Source: Microthyrium microscopicum (taxonomy: Eukaryota > Ascomycota > Dothideomycetes > Microthyriales > Microthyriaceae). Taken from it: a stretch of DNA of 64,000 nucleotides. Below, piece by piece: positions 1 to 10,428 of the stretch. Each line of letters opens with the position of its first letter. Position 1 is the stretch's first letter. Location of the stretch: assembly GCA_010405405.1 (NCBI GenBank), contig MU004237.1, forward strand, positions 1,065,345-1,129,344. Reading direction: 5' to 3'. The notes under the pieces were generated by a model, which saw only the letters and a list, made by a program, of their open reading frames with translations, searched no databases and was not told the DNA's origin. The translations under genes were made by a program, and so were the position numbers.

Positions 1-1
1 C

Positions 2-3000
2 TACCAAGAACAATTACGCGATTTATTAGTCGACGAATCAATTCCATACAACGAAAGACCACAGGTTTCTATACGAGAAGACTCGAAAGGAAGGATACTT
101 CTTACCGGATTGAAACAAGTAACCATAAATTCCATCGACGATCTGCTCAGCGCTCTCAACTTTGGATCATCCATTCGACAAACAGATGCAACTGCTGTAA
201 ACGCTCGGTCTTCCCGTTCACATGCCGTTTTCAGTTTGAATCTTGTTCAGAAAAAAGGACAAGTGACAACGACTCCCAAGGATAAACGTAGATCGGTCCC
301 ATTGGAAGTTATGTCTGGATCGGAAAACTGGATTACTGTTGACAGCAAGCTACATTTCGTCGATTTGGCGGGAAGTGAACGTTTGAAAAATACTCAAGCT
401 CATGGGGAGCGCGCAAAGGAAGGAATATCCATAAACGCAGGTCTCGCTAGTCTCGGAAAGGTCATCTCCCAGCTTTCATCTCGTTCAGTTGGAACACACA
501 TATCGTATCGGGACTCCCGCCTGACACGATTATTACAAGACTCTCTTGGTGGAAAAGCCATTACCTACATGGTGGCATGTGTAAACCCAGCGGAATTCCA
601 TCTCAGTGAAACCCTCAACACAGTTCAATATGCTCAGCGCGCCCGAGCCATTCAACTCAAACCCCAGATTCAACAAGTCCATGATGATAGCGACAAACAG
701 GCTACGATTGAGCGGCTACGAGCTGAAGTACAATTCTTGCGTGATCAAATCAGACTTTCCGAGAGATCTGGACGACGAACTGATGCTCCTCAAGAACGGT
801 TAGAGCGTGTCAATGAGCGAGAAATTGAACTTCAAAATCAGCTCTTGGACGTTCAAGAGAACTATACTGCTTTGAGTCAACGTCACGCCAAGGTAATATC
901 TGAGATCGCCAAAGCAAGGGATTCTCCTTCCAGAAGTGATGGCTCCGCAATATCAGACGCAACCGGAAACTCGGCTATGGATCGCCTCAAAAAGTCTAGC
1001 GATTTTGCTGAAGCTGTGGAACAGGTGGTCCTTGAGTACGAAAAGACCATCCAATCCTTGGAGGCAAGCTTGTCCAACACGCGATCTTCCTTGTCCAACT
1101 CTGAAAGCACGCTTTTGGAAAAAGAGACCAAAATTGCATACATGGAAACCGTTAGCCAACAACTCCAATCCCGGTTGCAAAAAGCCATGGATCGCGAACA
1201 AAATGACGACAATTACCTTCACGAACTCGAATCGCGCGTGGCTGGCGCAAACACTGATGAGGAGAAGAGCATGGCCCTTGTCACTAGCTTGAAGAAAGAA
1301 CTATCAAGAGTACGAGAGAGCGAGGCGGGTGCTGAAGATTACATCTCCACGCTTGAAGAGCGACTGGCCGAAGCTGAGCAACAGCATGACATCATGTCTC
1401 GCGAAATTGACCGACTTGAGCATGTTGTTGAGAGACAACGTAGCATTAAGAAGTTGGATAATCTCCTGTATGAACTTGACCATATCCGCCAAAACGACGC
1501 GTCAAACGGTCTATTACCGACGTCACGCGATCCTGCACCGGCGCAACCTATCACCAATGGTCATTCTCGACATCCAGAGGACAGTTCTTTTGACACCATT
1601 GCTGAGGGTGAGTCTATAGAGCACATTGACGAGCTTGAAGGACAATCACATACAAAATCGCCAACACATTCTCGAGCAATCGATTCGCTTGGTGGCGCTG
1701 TTCAAGAACCTGTTGACGCGCAAAATGACTCTGAAGCAAGCCGAGCTCCTCTTCAAATCAACTCATCCAAAAGCATATCACATGATGCAGATGAGCAGCC
1801 CTCTAGCCCAGCTCAATCAAGATTCGTCAATGATAAGTTGGAAACCGTCACCCAAGAGTTGTTTGATTTGCGTATGGAACACGAGAATACAGTTGGTAGT
1901 TTCGATGAACTTCAACGAAAGTACCAAGTCGCTCTAACAACTATGGCTGAGCTTCAAGACGCCTTAGAGGACACTCGACATGGAAACATGTCAAGACCAA
2001 TCTCTTTCATGCAGACTGCGGACGGTCATCAAGTTCCCAAGCGCACTCTATCAGCTGAGTTGGAACAAGCGGAAGATGCTCAAAATGTAGCGGAGTCAGC
2101 TGAAAGTGCAGAAGGTGCTGAGCAATCTGAAGCCAAGGAAGCCGTTAGTGAAGACGCTTCAGAGCCTTGGGAAGTTGTCGACGAGCCAGTTGATATCACC
2201 AATCATCACGAAAAGTCGACAGAGGTCGCAGAAGTACCTTCTGTGTCACCGACTAATGTCCTTTCGCGGAGTGCTATCGTAGCTTCTAGCAGCTCAGGTT
2301 CGTCAACGGAGCTCGAGGAAGAAATGACAAAGCTTCGAAAGCTTCACGAAGAAAAAGAGTCAGTTGTTGCAGAACTCAAGGAGAGCTATAGTCAGCTCCA
2401 TGATAAGCATCAAGACACTCTTGATTACGTTGAAGCGCTCAAAGCCGAAGTACAAAAGGCCTCATCCATGACAGGACGATCCTCGCCAAATCCCAACATG
2501 CTTCGACGCAAGGCCGAACGGACGTCGGTTCTATCAGATCGCGCAAATAGGTCATTTGCTGCACTGAGAAACATGGCTCTCGACAATTTTGAGGAAGAGC
2601 CAGAAAAACTTCAAACCTTTGAAACCAACATCAGCTCAGCAATGACAGAATTTCACCTGAGAACTGAACGCGTTCAGCAATTGGAGTCCGAGCTGGGTGC
2701 GTTGCGTAAAGAGATGGAAGCAAAGACTGCTCTCATTAATGGTCTTACTCGAGAACGCTCAAGTTTGAAAGCTTCACCTATTGATATGACTGCCCTCTCA
2801 ACTCTGGAAATACAACTACGGGAAAGCGAAAGCCAGATTCGCTCTCTATCAGAGTCTCATGCTACTCGTGAGCAAGAGATGACATATCAGATTGAGCAGC
2901 TCAAACTGTCCATGGCAGCTACCACAACATCCAAGCACTCTTCCGTTCCTGGTACATACTTTGATTCGGATGATTCTACTGCGGACAATCGGGATTCTAT

Positions 3001-4735
3001 GCTCAGCGAAGATCACCATCGTCAAGTAAGTCAATTACAGAAGGAAGTTGCTGATTGGCGATCTAAGCATGACTCCGCAATGGAATCCATGAAAGCCTCT
3101 GAGAAGCAATTGCTGGCCACTATTAGCGACCTTCAAGTAAAAGCTCGAGATGCTGAAGAGGCCGCTTCTCGTTCTGTGTCTCCTCATGATACCAATGAGT
3201 TTACAGTCGAACGACAACAACTTGAAGCTAATATAGCTTCTCTACAACGAGAACTAGAGGAACACAAATCCGCAGCTGGTCTCAATGCCGAACGCCTTGC
3301 TGAATTGGAAGACTCGTACAATAAGATTCTGTCTCAAGTCGAAGACGATGCCAGATCTAAGGAACTGACAGAAAAGGAGCTCTCTACACATCGTAATCTG
3401 GTTTCGAATCTCGAAGGCCAACTTGATGCTCACAAGTCTGCTATCAGCTCTCATCAAGAAGCTCTTGAAGCTTTACGAGATACTCATTCGAAGGATCTGG
3501 ATAGTGTCAAAGCCGAGGTCATCACAGTTCAAACGGAGTCGAATGATAAGCTCACTGCTGCGATTGCGGAACATCAACAAGCTACCACCGCTTTGCAGTC
3601 TGAGTTGGAAACCACCCGCTCAACTATGGACAGCTCCAAGCAGGCTTTAGAAGCCGAGCTAAGCAGCACACAAGAGCGACTATCCAATCTGATCGCTGAC
3701 ACTGCACTGATTCTCAACAAACCTACCAACTATGACAATCTTACCGCTCATATCCAAGCTCTTGTCAATGCCCGAAAAGATATTGGTGCTCTTCATGAGA
3801 CTGCCACTACCGAGCTCAAGTCGGTTCGAGAAGAACTCGATACGCTACGGACGGCCAACAGTGAAAGCGACCGAAAATTCAATGAGCTCAAGATGATCAA
3901 CGAGGAAACTCTGAAAGAACTTCAAGCACTTGGGGAAAAGGAACAAAAATCTTCTCGTCTGGTCCAGGAACTGGAGGATCAACTCAACTCTAACTTTGAT
4001 CAGACTCAAGCCGCCAACAACCGTCTTAGTGCGATACAAGTTGAGCGACATGAAGCTCTTCAAACTGCTATCACTGCCCGTTCCGATCTTGAGCGCGAAC
4101 TAGAAGATGCAAAAGGTCGCATTGGTCAACTCGAAAGCGAACTTACTGAACAACGCCGAGCTCTCCGAGACAGTCAACACGGCCCAGATCTTCAACGCTC
4201 CAATTCAGAATCCGGGCCAGCAGGCTTGCGCAAGAGTGTTTCGCCTGTCAACCTTCCCTCACCTCCTCCAGCCATTCCACTCCCTCCTCTTCCTGGTGCA
4301 CCCAGTATGACACCGAACCTCAATAGCTCACAAACCAGCCCTCCATCCAGCCGGCATACAAGCCGGGATGTCGCTGCAGCTGCCTCTGCCCAATTGGTCG
4401 AAGATCAAGAAGCTCGCATTCGGACGATCGAGAAACATTTGTTCGCCGAAAAGCAGCTCACCGCCACCCTCGAGGAAGCGCTCACAGATCTCGAATCATC
4501 ATCAACAAAGATGAAGACTGAAATGGAATTATGGCGCCGCAAGTGTGCAACTCAAGATGAAGAGCTTAATCTCCTTCGTAAAGAGAAACAAAACACCCGC
4601 CTCTCTGTCCAACAGATGGAAATGGAAGCACAAAAGCGCATCAATGAGGAACGGCAAAAGCTCGAGGAGCGAATGGCGCAGCTGAATAACATGTCCAAGA
4701 AGCAAAAGAAAAAGAGCAGTATCAACTGTTTCTAA
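2..4735 (+). CDS. Kinesin, 5'-truncated by the window edge (kinesin-4/KIF4-like)
   Basis: A microtubule motor, entering the window inside the motor domain. The frame is open from base 2, where it reads YQEQLRDLL, the usual kinesin text before loop 8, so the true start lies upstream. Motor motifs follow in order: switch I NARSSRSH (about residues 66-73), switch II VDLAGSE, the YRDSRLTRLLQDSLGG helix, and the motor end near TLNTVQYAQRARAI. The rest, more than 1,300 residues, is nearly continuous coiled coil with acidic and Ser-rich breaks, a proline-rich patch (PSPPPAIPLPPLPG, bases about 4255-4300) and a Lys-rich end. No intron is seen in the visible part. The order motor, long coiled stalk, tail and the motor-end wording fit kinesin-4 chromokinesins best; the exact subfamily is inference. 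It is convergent with the next gene. Confidence 0.93.
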   Translation, partial: YQEQLRDLLVDESIPYNERPQVSIREDSKGRILLTGLKQVTINSIDDLLSALNFGSSIRQTDATAVNARSSRSHAVFSLNLVQKKGQVTTTPKDKRRSVPLEVMSGSENWITVDSKLHFVDLAGSERLKNTQAHGERAKEGISINAGLASLGKVISQLSSRSVGTHISYRDSRLTRLLQDSLGGKAITYMVACVNPAEFHLSETLNTVQYAQRARAIQLKPQIQQVHDDSDKQATIERLRAEVQFLRDQIRLSERSGRRTDAPQERLERVNEREIELQNQLLDVQENYTALSQRHAKVISEIAKARDSPSRSDGSAISDATGNSAMDRLKKSSDFAEAVEQVVLEYEKTIQSLEASLSNTRSSLSNSESTLLEKETKIAYMETVSQQLQSRLQKAMDREQNDDNYLHELESRVAGANTDEEKSMALVTSLKKELSRVRESEAGAEDYISTLEERLAEAEQQHDIMSREIDRLEHVVERQRSIKKLDNLLYELDHIRQNDASNGLLPTSRDPAPAQPITNGHSRHPEDSSFDTIAEGESIEHIDELEGQSHTKSPTHSRAIDSLGGAVQEPVDAQNDSEASRAPLQINSSKSISHDADEQPSSPAQSRFVNDKLETVTQELFDLRMEHENTVGSFDELQRKYQVALTTMAELQDALEDTRHGNMSRPISFMQTADGHQVPKRTLSAELEQAEDAQNVAESAESAEGAEQSEAKEAVSEDASEPWEVVDEPVDITNHHEKSTEVAEVPSVSPTNVLSRSAIVASSSSGSSTELEEEMTKLRKLHEEKESVVAELKESYSQLHDKHQDTLDYVEALKAEVQKASSMTGRSSPNPNMLRRKAERTSVLSDRANRSFAALRNMALDNFEEEPEKLQTFETNISSAMTEFHLRTERVQQLESELGALRKEMEAKTALINGLTRERSSLKASPIDMTALSTLEIQLRESESQIRSLSESHATREQEMTYQIEQLKLSMAATTTSKHSSVPGTYFDSDDSTADNRDSMLSEDHHRQVSQLQKEVADWRSKHDSAMESMKASEKQLLATISDLQVKARDAEEAASRSVSPHDTNEFTVERQQLEANIASLQRELEEHKSAAGLNAERLAELEDSYNKILSQVEDDARSKELTEKELSTHRNLVSNLEGQLDAHKSAISSHQEALEALRDTHSKDLDSVKAEVITVQTESNDKLTAAIAEHQQATTALQSELETTRSTMDSSKQALEAELSSTQERLSNLIADTALILNKPTNYDNLTAHIQALVNARKDIGALHETATTELKSVREELDTLRTANSESDRKFNELKMINEETLKELQALGEKEQKSSRLVQELEDQLNSNFDQTQAANNRLSAIQVERHEALQTAITARSDLERELEDAKGRIGQLESELTEQRRALRDSQHGPDLQRSNSESGPAGLRKSVSPVNLPSPPPAIPLPPLPGAPSMTPNLNSSQTSPPSSRHTSRDVAAAASAQLVEDQEARIRTIEKHLFAEKQLTATLEEALTDLESSSTKMKTEMELWRRKCATQDEELNLLRKEKQNTRLSVQQMEMEAQKRINEERQKLEERMAQLNNMSKKQKKKSSINCF

Positions 4736-5567
4736 ACTTTCTTTCATTACTCTTTGGATCAAGCAACGAGATGGCTTATGCATTTACGGTTTTTTGTGTC
4801 AAGTATTGGACACAAGAACGGATTGGGAATTGATTTTCATGGAAACGGGAGTTTTCTGACGGCCCTGGTTTGGCTTCTTAAAGACTTGACGTTTCAGGGG
4901 CATACAAACTGTCCAGGTAGAGAAAGGTTTTCACAAGGCGACTGCTTCTATTTTCGAGCCTGTTCATTGTCCATTGTCCAATTGTTTCTATTTTTCTGTC
5001 TCTATTCTTTTCTGTTTAAACATTCTTTGCTTTTACATGCGACTAACAAGCTCAGGCTCACTGTTCTATAGCTTTGGTTTTTTTCACTACTCGTATACTC
5101 GAGACCTTCTACATACCCTCTGTTTCTATTGTTCTGGGCGGATATCTGATCTCTGTTGTTATCGTGGCGTTCAATGTCCGTCAACGTGTGTATCATGAAT
5201 GACGTTTTTTTATTTATATTCTCCCCTGTTTCTAAACCCTCCTGCAAAGATATTTCTTGTACCTGTGTCTAATTGCGTTCTTGTCTGTCGATTCTGTTCG
5301 GTCAGCGAATATATACAATGTGAATGTTTGGTGTTAGTTGAGAAGTGACTGGGTTATGACTTTGGCTGGGTTGTTGCTTTAGGCATTGGTTATGGGATAA
5401 AAACTTAGTGTATATGAAGATGGGATAGTGTAATTTGCCACAAGATGTGCATGTGTATGTCTGTAGATTCGGAATGAATTGGCCTGAACTGAAGTGTTTT
5501 TGAGTTATCTTTGTGATGTTTGGGAATAGTTAATGCAAAGGATATATTTTACGCCATTATGATACGA
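4736..5567. other. Intergenic, between convergent 3' ends
   Basis: 832 bases between the stop codons of the kinesin and the secreted copper-protein-like gene. The sequence is T-rich (many TTT and GTTT runs) on the + strand just after the kinesin stop, as expected for a 3' UTR. No supported gene. Confidence 0.6.
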
Positions 5568-7151
5568 TTAGTATGCCACTAGAACTCCTACAATGCCCAT
5601 GACTTCATCCAGATTTCCATCCGCGTTGATCATTCTATCACATTCGTTAGCCACATTCGTTCTTCTGGTGCCAATGGAACTTACCCTTTGTGGAGGTTGA
5701 AGTCATAGTTTGCGCGGATGTGCATTGTGTCGCCCTTCTTTAGTGGTATGCCGTCTGGATAATCACATCTGTTCTGGCCAGCGATATGCTCGATATCAGT
5801 GTTCTTGTATCCGCCTGGTGCTTTCACCTGTCTCTTATTCTTGCGTCCTCCATGCGAGTGGCCACCTTTACCGCCCATGCCAGCGTCCATTCCTGGCATA
5901 CCGGCCGATGCGTCTTTGCTATATTTGGGGACCGAGTCGCAGATGACCTTGTCGTTCTGGACAATCTCAATACTAGTACCACCGTCGTGCATGTGGCCAG
6001 CAGTCTTTAAGATCCGGCCATCAATCAACGAGTTCCATACTTTCGAGTGCTCCGAGAACTTCATAGACAGTGGGAGTGCGTCGATCGTCATGTTCGTTGG
6101 ACCGAAGGGGTTCTTGGCTGTCTTGCTGCACTTTGTGACGCTGGGATTTGAGGCCTCGCCGATGGTCATATAGACGGTTTGACCGGACTTGTAGTCTGGT
6201 TGGAGACCTTCGAGATATTCGTAGGTGATGGTTTGCCAGACGTATTTTTCTGTGTCTTCCATGTTCATGAGCTCGGTTTGAAGGATGAAGGAATCTTTGG
6301 GGTTGACTTTGTAGCCGGATTTGATGTGCGAGCCTTTGAGTGCGTAGCCGCCGTCGGTTCGCTCGTTGCCTACGATCATTATGCTTTCGACGTAGGGTTC
6401 GCCGCATGTTGGCTCTTTGATGGATGGCCCGGAGTTGAGGAGGACTGTGTGGTGGAACCAAGCCTGTTACTGTTAGTGAAACCAATCTTGGAATTACATG
6501 AAATACATACTCCATTAGATGTGTTGGCGGGAGAGCCATCGGCATACTCCAAATCTGATGTTGCCTTCAATAACATGCAGTTACCCTCACAAGGTCTCTC
6601 AGCATCCCACAGCAGAGCATTTGACATTCCCTTGATTTTCCAGAACTGCGCCTCAAGGTTCTCCTCACTCTGGGGTGGCACTCTGTAAGGACCATATCGG
6701 ATTTTCACACGCTTAGCTTCCGGGAACTCTCCTTGCGCGCTGGAAAGTTTCTGTACCGCTGGAACCAAGGATTTAGGTGCGGCAGTTTTGCCTGGCGATG
6801 TGGAGCCGGATGCAATCATTCCTGGCAGGTTGGCAATCAAGTAACCATATTGCTTAATGGTTTCCGCCAGTGTTGCAGGCTTCGCTGGCTCGCCGCCATG
6901 TGGACCGTCTTGTGGTACGGACTTGTCATTTGCAAATCGGCTCTTGAAGATGGAGTATGCTAAGATACATGTATTAGCTGACTGCTGTGTCATACACAAT
7001 GACTAAACTTACATCGCGGTGGTAGGAGAAAAGGTGAGTTTATCACACTTTCAACAACTGCCTCGCGTGACACCTTTCCATTCGCCGCCACCGGTCCTCC
7101 GAGGACCTGCTCGGCCGCCAGCAAGGCCAAAATGCTGGAGTATGTCTTCAT
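5568..7151 (-). CDS. Secreted protein with copper type II monooxygenase-like histidine motifs
   Basis: Four exons on the minus strand (7151-7013, 6959-6511, 6463-5685, 5634-5568), 477 residues. All three introns have GT/AG ends, and the last (5684-5635) carries a GCTAACG branch point. The short last exon keeps the frame and ends in GVLVAY. The N-terminus (MKTYSSILALLAAEQVLGGP) is a clear signal peptide. Paired histidines in WFHHTVLL (H200, H201) and the HxH of AGHMHDGG (H353, H355) match the copper-ligand style of peptidylglycine alpha-hydroxylating/dopamine beta-monooxygenase folds. Several Cys residues could form disulphides. A Met/Gly/His insert near residue 395 (GMGGKGGHSHGG) is followed by a basic KNKRQ stretch. 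Enzyme activity and substrate are unknown; it could be a non-catalytic copper-binding secreted protein. Confidence 0.82.
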
Positions 7152-10100
7152 GTTTGCGATGTAACGAACGTAAAGGTTGTATATCCAACGACCGAAATCA
7201 CAAAGTCGACAAACAATACGTGACGATTTCCAAAGAGTGAAATCTACCACGAAGAATACAGATCTAGTATTTATTGTGCACAGGCGGACCTGCCGAATTG
7301 TTTAATGCACAGGCTGGTGCTCATCCAGAGTCCAAGGGTTTGAGATTTATTGTCGCTTGGGATTGGCCACCCGCTCGAATGGCAGGCACTCGATTTGCTT
7401 TCATCTGGGGAGAATTAATTGAGTGAGTTAAGCAGATAGAGTATTTAGATATATGAGGGTCTTTGCATGACCCTGTCACAGACAAATCCAATGTGTGGAG
7501 TGAGACCTTTGAGATAGGGCCATCCCCATCTGCATTTGGTTCAACTATTCGCCCCCGAAAATAAAGGCTGGTCTGGATGTTATGTCCTGACGAAGATCAT
7601 GCTATTATGTGTTTTTAACGATGCTCATAATCTTGTTGATGCTTCCAATCTGTCACTCCTGAATTTTCATGGGCATTTAGAGATTCGGTCACTGCCAATT
7701 ATCCAGCTAGCTATTATGTTTTACGGCTTTGAATCTGTCGTATATCAAGGAAAGTATCTAACAGTATTTGATGATAATCCTCATTGTACTGAGAATTACA
7801 GAATGAGGGTGGAGATTTATGGTGAGCTGATTCAATTTTCAACATTGTCTGGGTTAGGCGCTTTGGGGCAGATTTGGTCCGATCATTTAACTTTGCAATC
7901 TGATGGGAAGATTAATTGCTCTTTTTCTAGGGTTCATGTACCATGTGGCGTGTGTAGTTCGCCCAAAAACGCATACTCCTTGTCATGTAGGGTACATTTC
8001 CTGTTTGCCTGATTCACAGAAAGGACTTTCATCTGTCAGCACGATAGTCTAGCTCCTGTTTAACTAGTATGTTAAGGTAGGCACTCGAATCCAAGTCTCG
8101 TTGTGAATATCGATAAACAGTTTTATGGGATTGAAAATGACAGTAATGGTTACCAACACGAGATTGAAAGACCAATTCTCAGTCCCGACTTCAAGCACAT
8201 TCAAGTTCAATTTATGATTCCAGTCCTTTCCAGTAAACACCATGCCTCAAGCACTGATACCTTGCATAGAGGTTACCGGTTCACGGGGAAGGACGAGCCT
8301 TTTTTGAGAAATAACGAGTTCGATGGCCTCGATCAATTGTCTCAATAGCATTTTCTCCCGCTCTCTTATCCTTCTTAGCATATCTAGGAGTCCTACATAT
8401 CAACGGGCATCAGTCATCGCTTCATCACAATTCGTAAGCGGAAAGACTTACCACATCCAATACCACTCCTCTCCCGAGCTCCACGTGCCTGATCCCCAGG
8501 CATTCTCAATACACCGATCGCGTAGCTGGCCCATTGCTTCGTAGCAATTGTTCAGAACAAGCACCATTCGACATCACAGCTTGTCCCTGAGCGACTGATA
8601 GCGCGTCAAGTGTTTATAAGTATTAGCGGCACATACCGAGGTTTCGCAAATGTCCCAGAGAATGTCGTCTATTTCCCCATCTATTTCAAAGACATAAGTA
8701 TAACCCACCCAATCCGAGGAGCAATCCGCAGCAAGAGAAGTCGCTAAAAGAACTAGCCACGGAGATGACTGTAGAAACTTTTGAGTAGCTGTTTAGCATA
8801 TCTGCTATGAAAGAGTGCTGCGGGACGAACAAAAACGTACACTTCATGTTTTGCTGATTGAAAGAATATCTTACAAGTCTGTACCTAGACGATTTCTGAT
8901 ATCGCTTGGTGAGTTGATGGTTTATATCGACAAGATGAAGAGACCTTGCAACGTTATTCATTACCCAAAAATATCTGGAAATTCCGCAAAACTCGCCTAT
9001 GCGATCCTTCCATGCTGTCCTTCACGCTGTTGTTCGCCCTCCTCTCTTGGAAGGCGAGTTTTCTTTCACTCAGTTCATACTGCTTCTGCGACCCGCGCAT
9101 GTAATTCTTAGTCTTGATGGGAGGGTAGGTAGGATAGGTTCAAAAGAACCTACATCTCGTATAAAGTTCAATCTCTTTGTTCTTCAGCTCACAACTCTTG
9201 GTTCCCAGCCTGATGTGTAATAATGCGCTGCCAAGCAATCATGTCCCTCGTACTCTAGAGTAATCCACGATCGTTTCGCTACTACAAACCGTGACTCTTC
9301 ATCTAGTCTGCATTCTTCTGACACTTTGCATCTGCAAACTCGTCTAACGATATAGCTGAGTGGTTGAGAAGCTCTGCAGGGCGATACACTGATGGAAAAC
9401 CGTGCTTGATATGAAGTTAGTAATGCCTGATAGAGATAGAGGTCCTTCTCCATTGAGCGCAATTATGATTTGCTCAGCTAGGTATTGAGACTACTTTGAG
9501 TCGAGAAGATTCATGAGGTAGTTACATCCTAGAAATGTCAAGCATTTTGGAAGCCATGGAGATACACTATTGGCGAGAATCATGGTATGGATTATGGATT
9601 CCCGCATTTGATATTGCTCTCGGTCTGTAAGTCTATTGGGCGTCTTCGGATCAAATATCGTACGATAGTAGCAGATAGATCTTCGCCTCGTTCTACAAGA
9701 GGCAAAGAAAAGCTCCAAATCAACGGCAAACATTTGTCATATCTCGTTTGCATCAGGAGTGATAGTTTGCCAATATCCACCCCAAAGCTAGAAAGTCATC
9801 AGCAGAAGTCAGGCTAGGTCATAAACGTCTAGGAGTCAATTTCCATTTCTGTTCCGCCCGGGCATTATCAACAAGGTATGAGGAACGGATTGACTGACAG
9901 ACCAGAGGACCTGTAAGCCGCGTCTAATATCAAACCTACACCCGAAGCATACGCTTGCAGGTTCTTCGAGGTGGAGCTGGACCCGGATAAACACACTGAA
10001 GTGGAACGGCTTTCATTTGAAGAACAAGTTATCGAGACACGCACGACCACTAACAAATCCAACAGATTGTACGACACATGAAGTACAACAAGCCATTGAA

Positions 10101-10428
10101 TAGCTGATACTGGAATCACGAACATCGTTGTCGTGCCATGACAAGCAAGAAGCTAGATATCAAGTGCCAATTACATTTTCCTATCAGTGATCTATATAAA
10201 GTAGCAGAAGACATAATTCGCAGACCTAGAAACACGCACCCTTCATGTTTTTTGCACACTAGACACAGCAAGAGAACCGATGTCATGAATGCAAAACGTC
10301 AAGTCATCCCTTCCCATGCATGCATGCTCCCATCAACAAATAAAGCCACAGTACAGGTTCTTGAAATTAACTCTATGTAACACACGCTGCTTCCAACGTC
10401 TAGCTAGCAACAATTTACGGCGGTGTAT
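7152..10428. other. Gene-poor interval, no supported gene
   Basis: 3.3 kb between the 5' end of the secreted protein gene and the 3' end of the ATP-citrate lyase ATP-grasp subunit. The longest frames are 7536-8012 (+, 158 residues) and 9868-10125 (-, 85 residues with a hydrophobic start). Neither shows a recognisable motif, and I could not build a multi-exon model from them. It may hold a decayed gene or a non-coding transcript. Confidence 0.5.

Noticed and set aside
6021-6545. 174-residue minus-strand frame overlapping the secreted protein gene
   Set aside because: Arg/His-rich shadow frame of exon 3; the spliced model in the other frame has a signal peptide and conserved motifs.
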